From Melghirimyces algeriensis (GTDB taxonomy: Bacteria > Bacillota > Bacilli > Thermoactinomycetales > DSM-45169), in the NCBI RefSeq assembly GCF_900182565.1, contig NZ_FXTI01000003.1, positions 62,001 to 126,000 of the forward strand: 64,000 bases of DNA, read 5' to 3'. The position numbers were made by a program, and so were the translations under genes. The notes beneath the pieces are model-generated. The model saw nothing but the letters and a program-made list of their open reading frames with translations, searched no databases and was not told the origin of the DNA. How positions within the stretch are numbered: the stretch's first letter is position 1; each line of letters opens with the position of its first letter. Shown piece by piece: positions 8,388 through 16,696 of the stretch.

Positions 8388-8975
8388 TTAATGAAATGGC
8401 CAGCTCTCCAATTGCAGGACCATCTTCCCCAAAACGTGGTCGATTGGAACTGGTCCGATGACGCGGCTGTCACTGCTGTTTAGCCGGTTATCGCCCATAA
8501 CGAAGACATGCCCTTCAGGGATGGTTACTTTTTTCCATTTTTCATTTGATGGTGGAGAAGTCGTACCATCTTTGGTATAGCTCTCTTTCAATGGCTTGCC
8601 ATTTCGATAAACGATTTGATTTTTAAATTCCAACGTGTCACCAGGTTTGCCGATCACTCGTTTTAACCATCGGTTGTGGGCTTTTTCCTGTCCGGTGATT
8701 AACCGGTACAGGGAGCCTTCCTGGAATTCCTGCATCAATGACCGATCTTGGTCAATATTGCTGTCAATGACCACAATATCTCCATAATCCGGTACTTCCC
8801 CCAGAGTGTGAGATAACTTGGAGATCATAATGTAATTGTTGTCCTGAAGCGTGGGTTGCATTGAATTTCCGTGAACCTCAGCAGGTTCAATCAAAAATGT
8901 GGTAATGACCATGGAAAGGCCAGCGGCGATCAACAGGGTTGTTAACCAATGAACGATGGTTCGGATTAATCTCAT
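8388..8975 (-). CDS. lepB: Signal peptidase I
   Basis: A 195-residue membrane-anchored serine protease that removes signal peptides from exported proteins. One N-terminal membrane helix (residues 5-28) precedes the catalytic region. The nucleophile Ser38 is in GNSMQPT, the general-base Lys105 in WLKRVIGKPGD, and the conserved box MGDNRLNSSDSRVIGPV is near the C-terminus. The length fits the Gram-positive SipS/SipT type. The gene is monocistronic, with a TATAAT promoter upstream and its own terminator. Confidence 0.93.
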   Translation of the reverse strand: MRLIRTIVHWLTTLLIAAGLSMVITTFLIEPAEVHGNSMQPTLQDNNYIMISKLSHTLGEVPDYGDIVVIDSNIDQDRSLMQEFQEGSLYRLITGQEKAHNRWLKRVIGKPGDTLEFKNQIVYRNGKPLKESYTKDGTTSPPSNEKWKKVTIPEGHVFVMGDNRLNSSDSRVIGPVPIDHVLGKMVLQLESWPFH

Positions 8976-9018
8976 AAAATCCCCTTTACTTTTGTCGGGT
9001 TTCTAAGATTTTATTTTT

Positions 9019-9048
9019 ATTATAACGGAATGTTCTATGCTTTGTCTT
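9019..9048 (-). promoter_or_regulatory. SigA-type promoter for lepB
   Basis: On the minus strand AAGACA (9048-9043) and TATAAT (9024-9019) are separated by 18 bp. The spacer contains AGCATAGAACA, also found upstream of the oxidoreductase gene (11557-11567). Confidence 0.55.
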
Positions 9049-9118
9049 AACAAATTCAATATATTTACCTATTAATACGATGGAATGGAAACATTCCCTG
9101 AAGGCGGAAGAGTATGAT

Positions 9119-11470
9119 TTAACCGATTTCCGTCTCCAGTTCTTCTACCCGTTTTTCTGCGTATTTGATGTCTTTTCTTGCGTGAAAGGTTTCCGCCTTT
9201 TCCAAAATAACATGGGTGTTGTATTCGGGGATACCGGCATGCTCTTCATAGACTCCTTTGGGAATGAGACAGTTGCCTTCCGGCCAGTGAACGCCCAGGT
9301 TTCCGGATTGTATGGGAGCGTACCGTGCCCGACCAAACAGTTTCCCGTGACGGTTATAAAGGGCGATCGCATCTCCATCGTTGATATGGAGATTACGGGC
9401 ATCCTGTTCATTGATCAGGATATCATAGCGTTCCGCATTGTTGAAGGGATCGGTTTGTCCATAAATCATAGAGTTAAATTGCTTGCCCCGCCGGGTAGTG
9501 ACACGGAAATGACCTTCCGCGATCCGTTGCTCAGGTATTTCAATGGCCAGAAGATTTCCCCGCCCGTCAGGAGTGGGACAAAAGCCGCCTTCACACAGCC
9601 AGGCACCTCCCCATTGAAACACATCACCCTGTTTTTTCAAGTGTTGGATACCATCATAATTGGGTGCTGCTTTGGCGATTTCCTCCCGAATCTCTTGCGC
9701 TGTCTCCAATCCCAGAAGGTGTTTTTCATCCGGTTTAACCCGTGCGGCCAAATCCAGGTAGATCTCCCACTCCGCTCTGGCTTCTTCGATTCGGGGGCCC
9801 TTGATTTCCGGAGAGAAGTAAACCATCCGTTCCGTGGAGGTGGAAGTTCCTCCGCCAGGCTGCTCATATCGGGTCATTGCAGGTAAGACAATCACCGCTT
9901 CCTGAGCATCCAGCAAGGTGGACGTGTTCAGCATAATATCTTGGTGTACCCGAATATCCAAGCGCTCCAAGCTCTTTTTTACAAATTCAGGATTGGGCAT
10001 CGTTTCAAGAAAATTTCCACCCGATAGGTAATACAGTCGGATTTTCTGTTCGTGATCATCGGGTAAAAGCGTGTTTTCCAGAGTGGTTCCCACAGTATTC
10101 CCTTGCCAGCGGGGAATATGAAATCCCCAGACCCGCTCCATTCGCAATATGTTTGTTTCATCAAACTCACCGTTTGGCAAACTGAATGGGTCTGCACCCA
10201 TTTCACTGGATCCCTGTACGCCGGAATGTCCCCGAATCGGCATCAGTCCACAGTGTTCCCGGCCGATAAATCCCCGTAGTAAAGCAAGGTTGGCTACCTG
10301 GGAGATGTTGTCCGTTCCAAATCTGTGCTGGGTCAGTCCCATGGACCAAACAAAGACAGCAGAATGGGATCGGGCGAGAAGTTCAGCGAATTGGACCATT
10401 CGTTTTCGTGACAGTCCGGAAGAACGTTCAAGATCATCCCAATCATACTTGGAGACATGCTTTTTTAAAGCATTGTAACCATTGGTATGAGCCTGAACAA
10501 AGGCGTGGTTAATGGCAGAGCCGGGCTCCTGTTCCTCCATCTCAAACCAGTGCTTCATAACTCCATTCATAAAGGCGATGTCTCCACCGATGTTCACTTG
10601 ATAAACATCATCGGCAATCTTTGTGCCAAAGAGGGCGGAATCAGGAATGGAAGGAATCCAGTAACGGTCCATCGAGGGTTCATAATGTGGATTGATCATG
10701 ATAATTTTTGTACCCTTGCGTTTGGCAGCATACATATATTTTGTGGAAACCGGTTGATTGTTGGCGGCAACAGACCCCCAGAAAACCAGTACATCCGTTC
10801 CGATCCAGTCTTTATAATTGCAACTGGAAGCTCCGATTCCAAGTGATCGTTTCAGTGCCGTCTTTGAAGGGGAGTGGCAGATCCGGGAAGCATTATCAAT
10901 ATGGTTGGTTCCCAGAAAACGGGCCACCTTGGCTGCGGTGTAATAGGATTCATTCGTGATTCCACGGGAAGTGAGATAAAAGGCGACTTGATGGGGAGCG
11001 ATTTGTTTGATCTTGTCCGCAATTCGATCCAGGGCTTCATCCCACGAGATTCGGCGGAATGTTCGGTCGCCCGGTTCTCTTAACAGGGGATAGGGAAGGC
11101 GCCCCAGTTTTCGAAGTTGACTGCTGTCCAACGCCCGGAGTTCATCGATATCTGAATGAAGGACATCCGAAGGGATGGCCGGCATGGTATTGAGGCGAAG
11201 GACGTTGAGTCGAGTGGTGCATAAATGAGGACCTTTCAGCGTTTGATCTTTCAGTCCCGCTACACCTAGCGCACATCCATCACAGACTCCCTGGGTCAGA
11301 ATGCGAGTGGCATAGCTTAGATTATCTCGATTTTCCCAAATGGTTTTAAACGTTTCCCGTATATGGTGAGGTTTGATCTTGCCTAGTCCAAAGGGAACTT
11401 TGCTGACCCAAAGGTCCGGGTCCGGTGTTTTTGGAAGGGAAATGGGTCCTGTATGTTTGGTTTTTCCCAT
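9119..11470 (-). CDS. FdhF/YdeP-family molybdopterin oxidoreductase
   Basis: A 783-residue cytoplasmic oxidoreductase of the formate dehydrogenase alpha/YdeP family. Features are an N-terminal cysteine cluster (CDGCALGVAGL and HLCTTRLNVLRLNT), a molybdopterin domain (RRISWDEALDRIADKIKQ, ASRICHSPSKTALKRSLGIG, DVLVFWGSVAANNQP) and a C-terminal dinucleotide-binding domain (RVTTRRGKQFNSMIYGQTDPFN). Where a catalytic Sec/Cys sits in formate dehydrogenases the chain reads NASRICHSPS. Formate as substrate is unproven; the E. coli homologue YdeP is linked to acid resistance. ATG 11470 follows AAAGGAGGT by six bases; an upstream ATG at 11518 lacks such a site. No fdhD or cofactor gene is near. Confidence 0.85.
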   Translation of the reverse strand: MGKTKHTGPISLPKTPDPDLWVSKVPFGLGKIKPHHIRETFKTIWENRDNLSYATRILTQGVCDGCALGVAGLKDQTLKGPHLCTTRLNVLRLNTMPAIPSDVLHSDIDELRALDSSQLRKLGRLPYPLLREPGDRTFRRISWDEALDRIADKIKQIAPHQVAFYLTSRGITNESYYTAAKVARFLGTNHIDNASRICHSPSKTALKRSLGIGASSCNYKDWIGTDVLVFWGSVAANNQPVSTKYMYAAKRKGTKIIMINPHYEPSMDRYWIPSIPDSALFGTKIADDVYQVNIGGDIAFMNGVMKHWFEMEEQEPGSAINHAFVQAHTNGYNALKKHVSKYDWDDLERSSGLSRKRMVQFAELLARSHSAVFVWSMGLTQHRFGTDNISQVANLALLRGFIGREHCGLMPIRGHSGVQGSSEMGADPFSLPNGEFDETNILRMERVWGFHIPRWQGNTVGTTLENTLLPDDHEQKIRLYYLSGGNFLETMPNPEFVKKSLERLDIRVHQDIMLNTSTLLDAQEAVIVLPAMTRYEQPGGGTSTSTERMVYFSPEIKGPRIEEARAEWEIYLDLAARVKPDEKHLLGLETAQEIREEIAKAAPNYDGIQHLKKQGDVFQWGGAWLCEGGFCPTPDGRGNLLAIEIPEQRIAEGHFRVTTRRGKQFNSMIYGQTDPFNNAERYDILINEQDARNLHINDGDAIALYNRHGKLFGRARYAPIQSGNLGVHWPEGNCLIPKGVYEEHAGIPEYNTHVILEKAETFHARKDIKYAEKRVEELETEIG

Positions 11471-11549
11471 AAGGAGACCTCCTTTATAATCATCGATACC
11501 CATGCATTTTTGCATCATCCATCATACCTGACCTTCTTCCCAAATCTTT

Positions 11550-11569
11550 ATAGCATTGTTCTATGCTAT
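11550..11569 (-). promoter_or_regulatory. Inverted repeat in the promoter region of the oxidoreductase gene
   Basis: ATAGCAT and ATGCTAT form a perfect 7-bp inverted repeat with a six-base spacer. On the minus strand it lies directly upstream of, and overlapping, a possible -10 box (TATAAA). A repressor or activator site is plausible; no regulator is identified. Confidence 0.4.
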
Positions 11570-11688
11570 TTTATCAGTTTATTCCGGTCTTAGGGGGAGT
11601 AGAGCGAATAAACATGATTCGATCCAGGCAGGGATTTCATGTCCCGTGATTAAATATGGATTCATAATCTACTTTAAAGGGGGAATGG

Positions 11689-11958
11689 ATGATGGATCAA
11701 CATGTTTACGGTGTAGCACTGGTTCCGTTGATCATGGGAGTTGTAGAGTTGACGAAGTTGTGGGGGGTATCATCAAAGTGGGCTGCATTGCTTTCCGTGT
11801 TGCTCGGACTTACAGCTGGGTTGACACTTGTTTCCCCGGATAGCTGGATTAGAGGGACTATTGTGGGACTGGCGATGGGACTGTCAGCAAGTGGTCTTTA
11901 TAGTGGAGTGAAAAATACAAGAGAAGGGGTTCGAAAAAGAATGTACAAGAGGAATTAG
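11689..11958 (+). CDS. Small holin-like membrane protein
   Basis: An 89-residue protein with three hydrophobic segments (about residues 8-22, 31-48 and 55-73) and a basic tail (NTREGVRKRMYKRN). Size, glycine-rich helices and charged C-terminus resemble small phage holins and their chromosomal relatives, but no phage gene is adjacent, so the role is open. ATG 11689 follows AAAGGGGG by five bases; ATG 11692 is equally acceptable. It is flanked by genes on the other strand and ends at a strong shared terminator. Confidence 0.6.
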   Translation: MMDQHVYGVALVPLIMGVVELTKLWGVSSKWAALLSVLLGLTAGLTLVSPDSWIRGTIVGLAMGLSASGLYSGVKNTREGVRKRMYKRN

Positions 11959-12004
11959 TCTATTTTTTCTGATCATTTTAAATTATGTGATAAAAGAGGG
12001 TGCT

Positions 12005-12051
12005 AAACACATAAAAAAGGGTCCGCTTCAGTCGACCCTTTTTTATGTGTT
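12005..12051. terminator. Bidirectional Rho-independent terminator
   Basis: A long stem, AAACACATAAAAAAGGGTC against GACCCTTTTTTATGTGTTT, has T-runs in both directions. It lies between the converging holin-like and osmC genes and reaches the osmC stop codon. Confidence 0.85.
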
Positions 12052-12485
12052 TACTTTTGAATGGATAGGGTTGGAACACCGCGAAGTGTATCTTTTACTG
12101 GGCATATTCGTTCCGCATGCTTAATCAATTCTTCAATTTGGTGGGAGGGAGAGGGAGAGTCAATTTCGATCCGATATCGAATTTGTTGAAATCCGGGGCG
12201 AACGTTAGGGTCTTTTTCCATAAAACCATCCAAATCCAAATCCCCTTCTACGTGGACAGAAATACCGTTTAGTATGACGTTATGTTGATCCGCCAGCATT
12301 ACAACGATCACATTGATGCAACCACCAAGTGAAGCAAGGATATATTCCACTGGGTTGGGAGCTTGATCGGTTCCACCGAGGGATTCCGGTTCATCGATGG
12401 TTACAACTTTATCTCCGATATGGGCAGTCGATAGAACTCCTTGTCCTGACCAATTCACATCCGATGTAAATGTAACCTGAGCCAT
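12051..12485 (-). CDS. OsmC/Ohr family peroxiredoxin-like protein
   Basis: A 144-residue OsmC-family protein, thiol peroxidases that reduce organic hydroperoxides. Two family cysteines are visible: Cys56 in SLGGCINVI and Cys127 in ERICPVKDTL, positioned as the peroxidatic and resolving pair. ATG 12485 is taken because GGGGTGA lies five bases upstream; an in-frame GTG at 12494 overlaps that site. It may belong to the YhfA-like branch rather than true Ohr. It is transcribed alone and ends in the shared hairpin. Confidence 0.85.
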   Translation of the reverse strand: MAQVTFTSDVNWSGQGVLSTAHIGDKVVTIDEPESLGGTDQAPNPVEYILASLGGCINVIVVMLADQHNVILNGISVHVEGDLDLDGFMEKDPNVRPGFQQIRYRIEIDSPSPSHQIEELIKHAERICPVKDTLRGVPTLSIQK

Positions 12486-12568
12486 TATTTTCACCCCATT
12501 TATCGTATTAAAAAGAGTTTAATCCATTTATTCCGATTTGACAAGTAGGAATATCAGCCGTAAATAAA

Positions 12569-12584
12569 GCTACCAACAGGTAGC
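12569..12584 (-). terminator. Distal hairpin copy flanking repeat copy A
   Basis: GCTACC/GGTAGC with loop AACA. Read on the minus strand it runs into TTTATTTA, so this is the functional terminator of the phosphodiesterase gene. It is one half of a 15/16-bp direct repeat flanking the inserted element; the other half is at 12784-12799. Confidence 0.65.
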
Positions 12585-12783
12585 GAAGTGATGAAGGGGA
12601 GATTTCCGTTTCCGCATCTCTTTTCTCCAGCAAAGAAGTGGAATGAGTTCGCTTCACCCCCTCCGATCCCAACCAGCGGACAAAATATCCGCTAAACGGT
12701 TGGGACCGAAAGCGAGTCCGCTGGGTCGTCGGAAAAGGATGCTCACCGCAAATCCCCCTCTTATTATCTTTGTCAGCAGTCTC
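12585..12783 (-). mobile_element. Terminator-associated repeat, copy A (199 bp)
   Basis: This non-coding element is shared with 19878-20093 and 23500-23625. On the minus strand it starts GAGACTGCTGACAAA, contains a conserved box GAGCATCCTTTTCCGAC, then a large imperfect palindrome CCCAACC...AGCGGA/TCCGCT...GGTTGGG, and ends with a degenerate inverted copy of its start (TGA..AAGGGGAGATTTCC). It is flanked by duplicated hairpins. It carries no transposase and would be a passenger (MITE-like) element. Short open frames on its plus strand share a peptide with copy C only because the DNA is repeated. Confidence 0.75.
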
Positions 12784-12799
12784 GCTACCAACAGGCAGC
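12784..12799 (-). terminator. Proximal hairpin copy flanking repeat copy A
   Basis: GCTACCAACAGGCAGC differs at one base from 12569-12584, and the stem is kept through a G-T pair. It lies immediately after the phosphodiesterase stop codon (minus strand) but has lost its T-tract to the inserted element. Confidence 0.55.
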
Positions 12800-12800
12800 C

Positions 12801-14417
12801 TTATCGTTTGGATTCAGTGGTCGGTGAATCAAATAAAGACAGAATCCATGGTTTCATGTCCACCAATCGCCAGTGAGCAGGCCGTTGATCCGTTCCGGTG
12901 ATGATCATGGGAGCAACGGAATCGATTTGATGAAGCGATCCGTGCCCTGCCCCGCCTTTATGAGTGGGAGAGTGGACATCGGCCAGTTCATATCCCGGTC
13001 GAGCCGTAATGATGAGGTAACGGCCGGAGTGAGAATGAAACGAAGTCCAAAGGCGGATGAGAGCATCTGGGTAATCTCCATAGCTGATCTGTTTTTTATC
13101 TGCTTTTACCGTGAGATCCAGCGCTTTTAAATCCCCTTTCATGTCCCATTTTTGATGATATGAATCCTCAAATTCCTGACCGGGTCGAAACTGCATTTCT
13201 GTATTTTTTTCGGCGTTGAACACTTGAATCCATCCGTTTTCGTTTTTCCAGGCCAGAATGTCGACCCGATCGTCTTTCTTTAACTGATCAGCCAGCTTGT
13301 TTAACGAAATCTCCTGTTTGAGGGCATAGACAAAGGCGGAGCGTTCATTGACGGCAAGGGCCACTTCTGTCTTTTCACTGGGCTGTTGGCCCGGCTTCAA
13401 TACCTGATAATTATTCAGAAGTTGATCCAATTGCACAACCGGGTTTTGATTGGAAGGCACGATGGAGGTTTGCCCTCCATCTCCACATACCACCCAGGTG
13501 ACGTGCTGAATCGCCTCATTCCAACTGCCAAAGGAATCTAGGAGTTCCGCAATTTCCCGATCCAGTTTTTGTACTGCTTTTTTCTCTTGTGGACCGGGAC
13601 CTTTTTTGTGAAGCGGTTTGTCCAGATCAGGAAGGTAGACAAAAAGAAAATCGGGAAGGAGATCATTTTTGATCAGATATTTGGTAGCCTCAACAGAATA
13701 GGCATCTTTAAACCCAAACTCCTTGGTAAGACCGTCCGGGAGGGAAACCTTTCCCTGGAGAGGATTGGCGAACATCCCAAGTGCGAAGAAATCGGGAGCT
13801 TTTACGTTCACCTGATCAGGTAGGGACAATGGCTTGGCAACCCAGGAAGGAAAGGCCAGTTTATGGTCGTTGGAACCGCGGTAAATGAGACCGTTGATGG
13901 AACCGGTCCGTATTCCTCGCTCTTCCAGGGCTTCAAAAATAGTTTGGATCTCTTGGTTTAGATGTTTGTGGTTCAGGTTTTGCACCATATCCTCAGCAGC
14001 CTGTGTCAGACCGTCACGCAGGATTTCATTCAGTCCTGTTCCATAATTGACAATCCGCTGTTCCTGGTTATCAAACCAAATCAATCCGGGAATATGATGT
14101 CTGTCAGGATGCGCACCCGTAATCAGTGTACTGTCAACGGTGACTGACATGGTGGGGAAGGAACTGATCACCTCCTTTTGATAGTGACCATGGCTGATCA
14201 AAAAGGAAAATGCAGGAAGGTCCCCGCTTTTTATGCCTTGGTCAATGGCTTGAGACATCAAGGAGTCTGCCATGATCCAGATTACCTTGCGTCGATGATC
14301 CGGGTTGGAATGAAGTTTAGAAAAATCTTGTTCCTGTTGTTTGGGTTTGGACGAGAGAATGAAAAAAACCGTGATCGATAAGAAGATGAACATCAGAATC
14401 CACCGCATTTCCTTCAC
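12801..14417 (-). CDS. Membrane-anchored alkaline phosphatase superfamily phosphodiesterase
   Basis: A 538-residue protein of the type I phosphodiesterase/nucleotide pyrophosphatase fold. An uncleaved N-terminal membrane helix (residues 5-22) anchors it outside the cell. The metal and nucleophile region is seen as KVIWIMADSLM (metal Asp) and SSFPTMSVTVDSTLITG (likely nucleophile Thr89), then GAHPDRHHIPGL. Further metal ligands are YLPDLDKPLHKKG, VCGDGGQ and a histidine near the C-terminus (GAGHGSLHQID). The substrate is unknown; candidates are nucleotides, phosphodiesters or phosphonates. The start is GTG 14417 or ATG 14408, with weak signals for both. A copy of the terminator-targeted repeat has inserted in its 3' hairpin. 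Confidence 0.8.
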   Translation of the reverse strand: MKEMRWILMFIFLSITVFFILSSKPKQQEQDFSKLHSNPDHRRKVIWIMADSLMSQAIDQGIKSGDLPAFSFLISHGHYQKEVISSFPTMSVTVDSTLITGAHPDRHHIPGLIWFDNQEQRIVNYGTGLNEILRDGLTQAAEDMVQNLNHKHLNQEIQTIFEALEERGIRTGSINGLIYRGSNDHKLAFPSWVAKPLSLPDQVNVKAPDFFALGMFANPLQGKVSLPDGLTKEFGFKDAYSVEATKYLIKNDLLPDFLFVYLPDLDKPLHKKGPGPQEKKAVQKLDREIAELLDSFGSWNEAIQHVTWVVCGDGGQTSIVPSNQNPVVQLDQLLNNYQVLKPGQQPSEKTEVALAVNERSAFVYALKQEISLNKLADQLKKDDRVDILAWKNENGWIQVFNAEKNTEMQFRPGQEFEDSYHQKWDMKGDLKALDLTVKADKKQISYGDYPDALIRLWTSFHSHSGRYLIITARPGYELADVHSPTHKGGAGHGSLHQIDSVAPMIITGTDQRPAHWRLVDMKPWILSLFDSPTTESKR

Positions 14418-14634
14418 ATCCTTGACAAAAAAGCCTTTATATCCAGATAATGTCTTTAATCGCGGGTGCTTTTATTCACTTTTTCCCACATTTTTAAATT
14501 TGACGTTCAAGGAAAGGGATTGCTTTCAACAATTTTTCATATCTCCTCGGCCCCTTTCCACGTAAGAAGAGATAAACTGGAAGATAATAAGGAGATGTGA
14601 CTTCCTGTTATCACTTATCAAAGGAGGGACTGAT

Positions 14635-15492
14635 ATGGATACCATCATTGAGATGTTTTTGTACCCTTCAAACTGGAATATTGAACTGAACCTCTTGGTT
14701 TTATTGATTGCTTGTGCATATTTGGCTGTGGTTTCTCCTTTTCGGAGGCGGTTTAAAGAGGGTCAACCTGTTCCGGTCCGGCAAATATCGATGTTTCTGA
14801 CAGCGCTTATGATTTATTATTTTGCCCTGGGAAGCCCATTGGATGCGATTGGACATGAACTGTTCAGCATGCATATGTTGCAAATGACCTTGTTGTATAT
14901 TGTGATGCCTCCCATCTTGTTGGCGGGACTACCCAGTTGGATGGTTCGTCCATTTGTAAACTGGAAGCCTGTTCGCGCTTTGATTCAATTTTTAATCCGG
15001 CCGTTTATTTCCATGTTTTTGTTTAATGGTATGCTTTCTCTGTATCACCTTCCCTGGGTGTTTAACCAAATCATGGAAAGCGATCTGTTACATGTTGTAA
15101 CCCATGTTCTGTTAATGGTTACAGCTTTGTCGATGTGGTGGAGCATCATTTGTCCAGTACCAGAAATGAACCGTTTGAGCGAATTGAAAAAGATGGGGTT
15201 TCTTTATGCGAACGGAATGCTTCTTACACCCGTTTGTGCCCTAGTCATTTTTGCAAATGAGCCAATGTATGCCCTGTTTATGGAGACTTCCGAGCTCTTT
15301 CCGGTGATGACACCGTTGAATGATCAACAAACAGGCGGCGTAATTATGAAGATTGTTCAGGAAATTGTTTATATCGCAGTGATTGGTTATATCTTTTTCC
15401 ATTGGGTTCGAAAAGAACGGGAAAAAGACCGGGCGGAAACAGAAGGGGAATCTTCCGCAGAGACGATCTATCCTGCTCCAGATTCTGTGTGA
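14635..15492 (+). CDS. ctaG: Cytochrome c oxidase assembly factor CtaG (caa3 type)
   Basis: A 285-residue polytopic membrane protein of the Bacillus CtaG family, needed for assembly of the copper centres of caa3 oxidase. Seven hydrophobic segments are seen, with family motifs at SPLDAIGHELFSMHMLQMTLLY, PWVFNQIMESDLLHVVTHV and an acidic tail. RBS AAAGGAGGG precedes ATG 14635. No oxidase structural genes lie in the window, but a copper sensor, a YtkA-like protein and a Sco protein follow on the same strand, which supports a shared role in copper delivery to respiratory oxidase. Confidence 0.92.
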   Translation: MDTIIEMFLYPSNWNIELNLLVLLIACAYLAVVSPFRRRFKEGQPVPVRQISMFLTALMIYYFALGSPLDAIGHELFSMHMLQMTLLYIVMPPILLAGLPSWMVRPFVNWKPVRALIQFLIRPFISMFLFNGMLSLYHLPWVFNQIMESDLLHVVTHVLLMVTALSMWWSIICPVPEMNRLSELKKMGFLYANGMLLTPVCALVIFANEPMYALFMETSELFPVMTPLNDQQTGGVIMKIVQEIVYIAVIGYIFFHWVRKEREKDRAETEGESSAETIYPAPDSV

Positions 15493-15583
15493 ATATGACA
15501 TCAAACTTTCACATCATTACATGGTCAAAGAATTGAATATCCCAGATTATTTATTTAAACTGTTAAAAGAATATGTTGTTTGT

Positions 15584-15599
15584 TGTTATAACTTTAACA
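15584..15599 (+). promoter_or_regulatory. Possible operator upstream of the ycnK-like regulator
   Basis: TGTTA and TAACA form a 5-bp inverted repeat with a six-base spacer, 16 bp before the regulator start. Autoregulation by the YcnK-like repressor is plausible but not shown. Confidence 0.3.
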
Positions 15600-15614
15600 T
15601 GAAGGGGTGGATCA

Positions 15615-16196
15615 ATGCTCCCTACAGAGCGGCGTGAACAGATCCGTCGATTGGTAAAAAAGCGCCGGAATGTCAAGATATCTGAACTGAGTCAGGAATT
15701 GCAAGTCTCTGAGATGACGATCTATCGGGATTTAAAACCGATGCTGGAAGAAGGGTGGATGAAGAAGACTTACGGCGGAGTCACTTTGGTGCAAGAACCG
15801 GAAACCTCTCCTGTTTTGGGATGTATCTGTTGTGGTCGCCAACCGGACCCAAGATTGACGTATCGGCTTGTCCTGATGGACCAGCGAATTGAAACCGCTT
15901 GTTGCAGTCACTGTGGACTGCTTCGCCACCAACAGATACAGGATGAAGTGATTCAGGCCATTTGCCAGGATTTTTTCACCAATACAACGGTAAGTGCCAT
16001 GCAAGCTTGGTATGTGATGGAAACGGAGGTGGACCTCCGCTGTTGCCAGCCGCAAGTATTATCGTTTGAACAAAAACATACAGCGGAAAAATTTGTCCGG
16101 GGGTTTGGTGGGATCGTTCTTTCATTCGCGGAAGCCATGACAGAAGTGTATCGGAAGATGAAACAGGACAGTTGCAGTTGTCATGACTCTTTTTAA
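15615..16196 (+). CDS. ycnK: YcnK-like copper-responsive DeoR/NosL-domain repressor
   Basis: A 193-residue regulator joining two parts. Residues 1-58 are a DeoR-type helix-turn-helix (ERREQIRRLVKKRRNVKISE, QVSEMTIYRDLKPM). The rest is cysteine-rich and NosL-like (CICCGRQ, CCSHCGLLRHQ, then AWYVMETEVDLRCCQPQVLS and AEKFVRGFGGIVLSFAEAM), ending CSCHDSF. This matches the layout of B. subtilis YcnK, a copper-responsive repressor. ATG 15615 follows GAAGGGGTGG. It lies 11 bp before the YtkA-like gene, so it probably controls its own operon with ytkA-like and sco in response to copper (inference). Confidence 0.82.
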   Translation: MLPTERREQIRRLVKKRRNVKISELSQELQVSEMTIYRDLKPMLEEGWMKKTYGGVTLVQEPETSPVLGCICCGRQPDPRLTYRLVLMDQRIETACCSHCGLLRHQQIQDEVIQAICQDFFTNTTVSAMQAWYVMETEVDLRCCQPQVLSFEQKHTAEKFVRGFGGIVLSFAEAMTEVYRKMKQDSCSCHDSF

Positions 16197-16213
16197 AACA
16201 GGAGTGGATGCTG

Positions 16214-16675
16214 ATGAGCGGAAAACGGTGGATGATCGGGATGTTGTCATTGGTGTTGATGGTTGCTTTGAGTGCTTGTGGCGGTACAGAGGAGTCGACT
16301 GAGAAAAAGGACGAGAAGGCTCACAAGGAAGAGAAAAAACATGATATGCATGATTCTGAAGAAGTAAAGGATGTACCCAAGGTGGAAATGACCTTTCCCG
16401 AAGAGGTGAAATCGGGAGAAAACATCCGGATTCAGGTGAAAATTATGCAGGAAGATCAACCTGTAAACGATGCGGATGATGTGCAGTTTGAAATCTGGGA
16501 AAAGGGTGCGAATAAGGAAGATCATGAAAAAATAGTCGCCAAACGGACTGGAGAAGGGGTTTACAGTATTGAAAAAGCGTTTGAAAAAGCTGGTGATTAC
16601 AAAGTGATGTATCATGTGACTGCACGGGGAAGTCATGTGATGAAACCGGCCGAAACACTCACCGTTCAGCAGTAA
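16214..16675 (+). CDS. YtkA/FixH-like lipoprotein
   Basis: A 153-residue exported lipoprotein. The signal peptide ends in lipobox LSAC (Cys22), then comes a Lys/Glu/His-rich linker (KEEKKHDMHDSEE) that could bind metal, then an immunoglobulin-like YtkA/FixH domain (VEMTFPEEVKSGENIRIQVK, GVYSIEKAFEKAGDYKVMYHVTARGSH). YtkA-like domains are common beside Sco and copper genes. ATG 16214 lies nine bases after AGGAG; ATG 16208 is only three bases away. The copper chaperone role is inferred from the linker and neighbours. Confidence 0.8.
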   Translation: MSGKRWMIGMLSLVLMVALSACGGTEESTEKKDEKAHKEEKKHDMHDSEEVKDVPKVEMTFPEEVKSGENIRIQVKIMQEDQPVNDADDVQFEIWEKGANKEDHEKIVAKRTGEGVYSIEKAFEKAGDYKVMYHVTARGSHVMKPAETLTVQQ

Positions 16676-16696
16676 TACAGGGATGGAGGTGAGATT

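Noticed and set aside
11689..11958. Prophage remnant around the holin-like gene
   Set aside because: No other phage-like gene or attachment site is nearby, so a single small membrane protein does not support a prophage.
12643..12876. Small open frame in repeat copy A with a peptide also seen in copy C
   Set aside because: The shared peptide only reflects repeated DNA; it is not open in copy B in the same way, lacks ribosome binding sites and runs into unrelated flanks.
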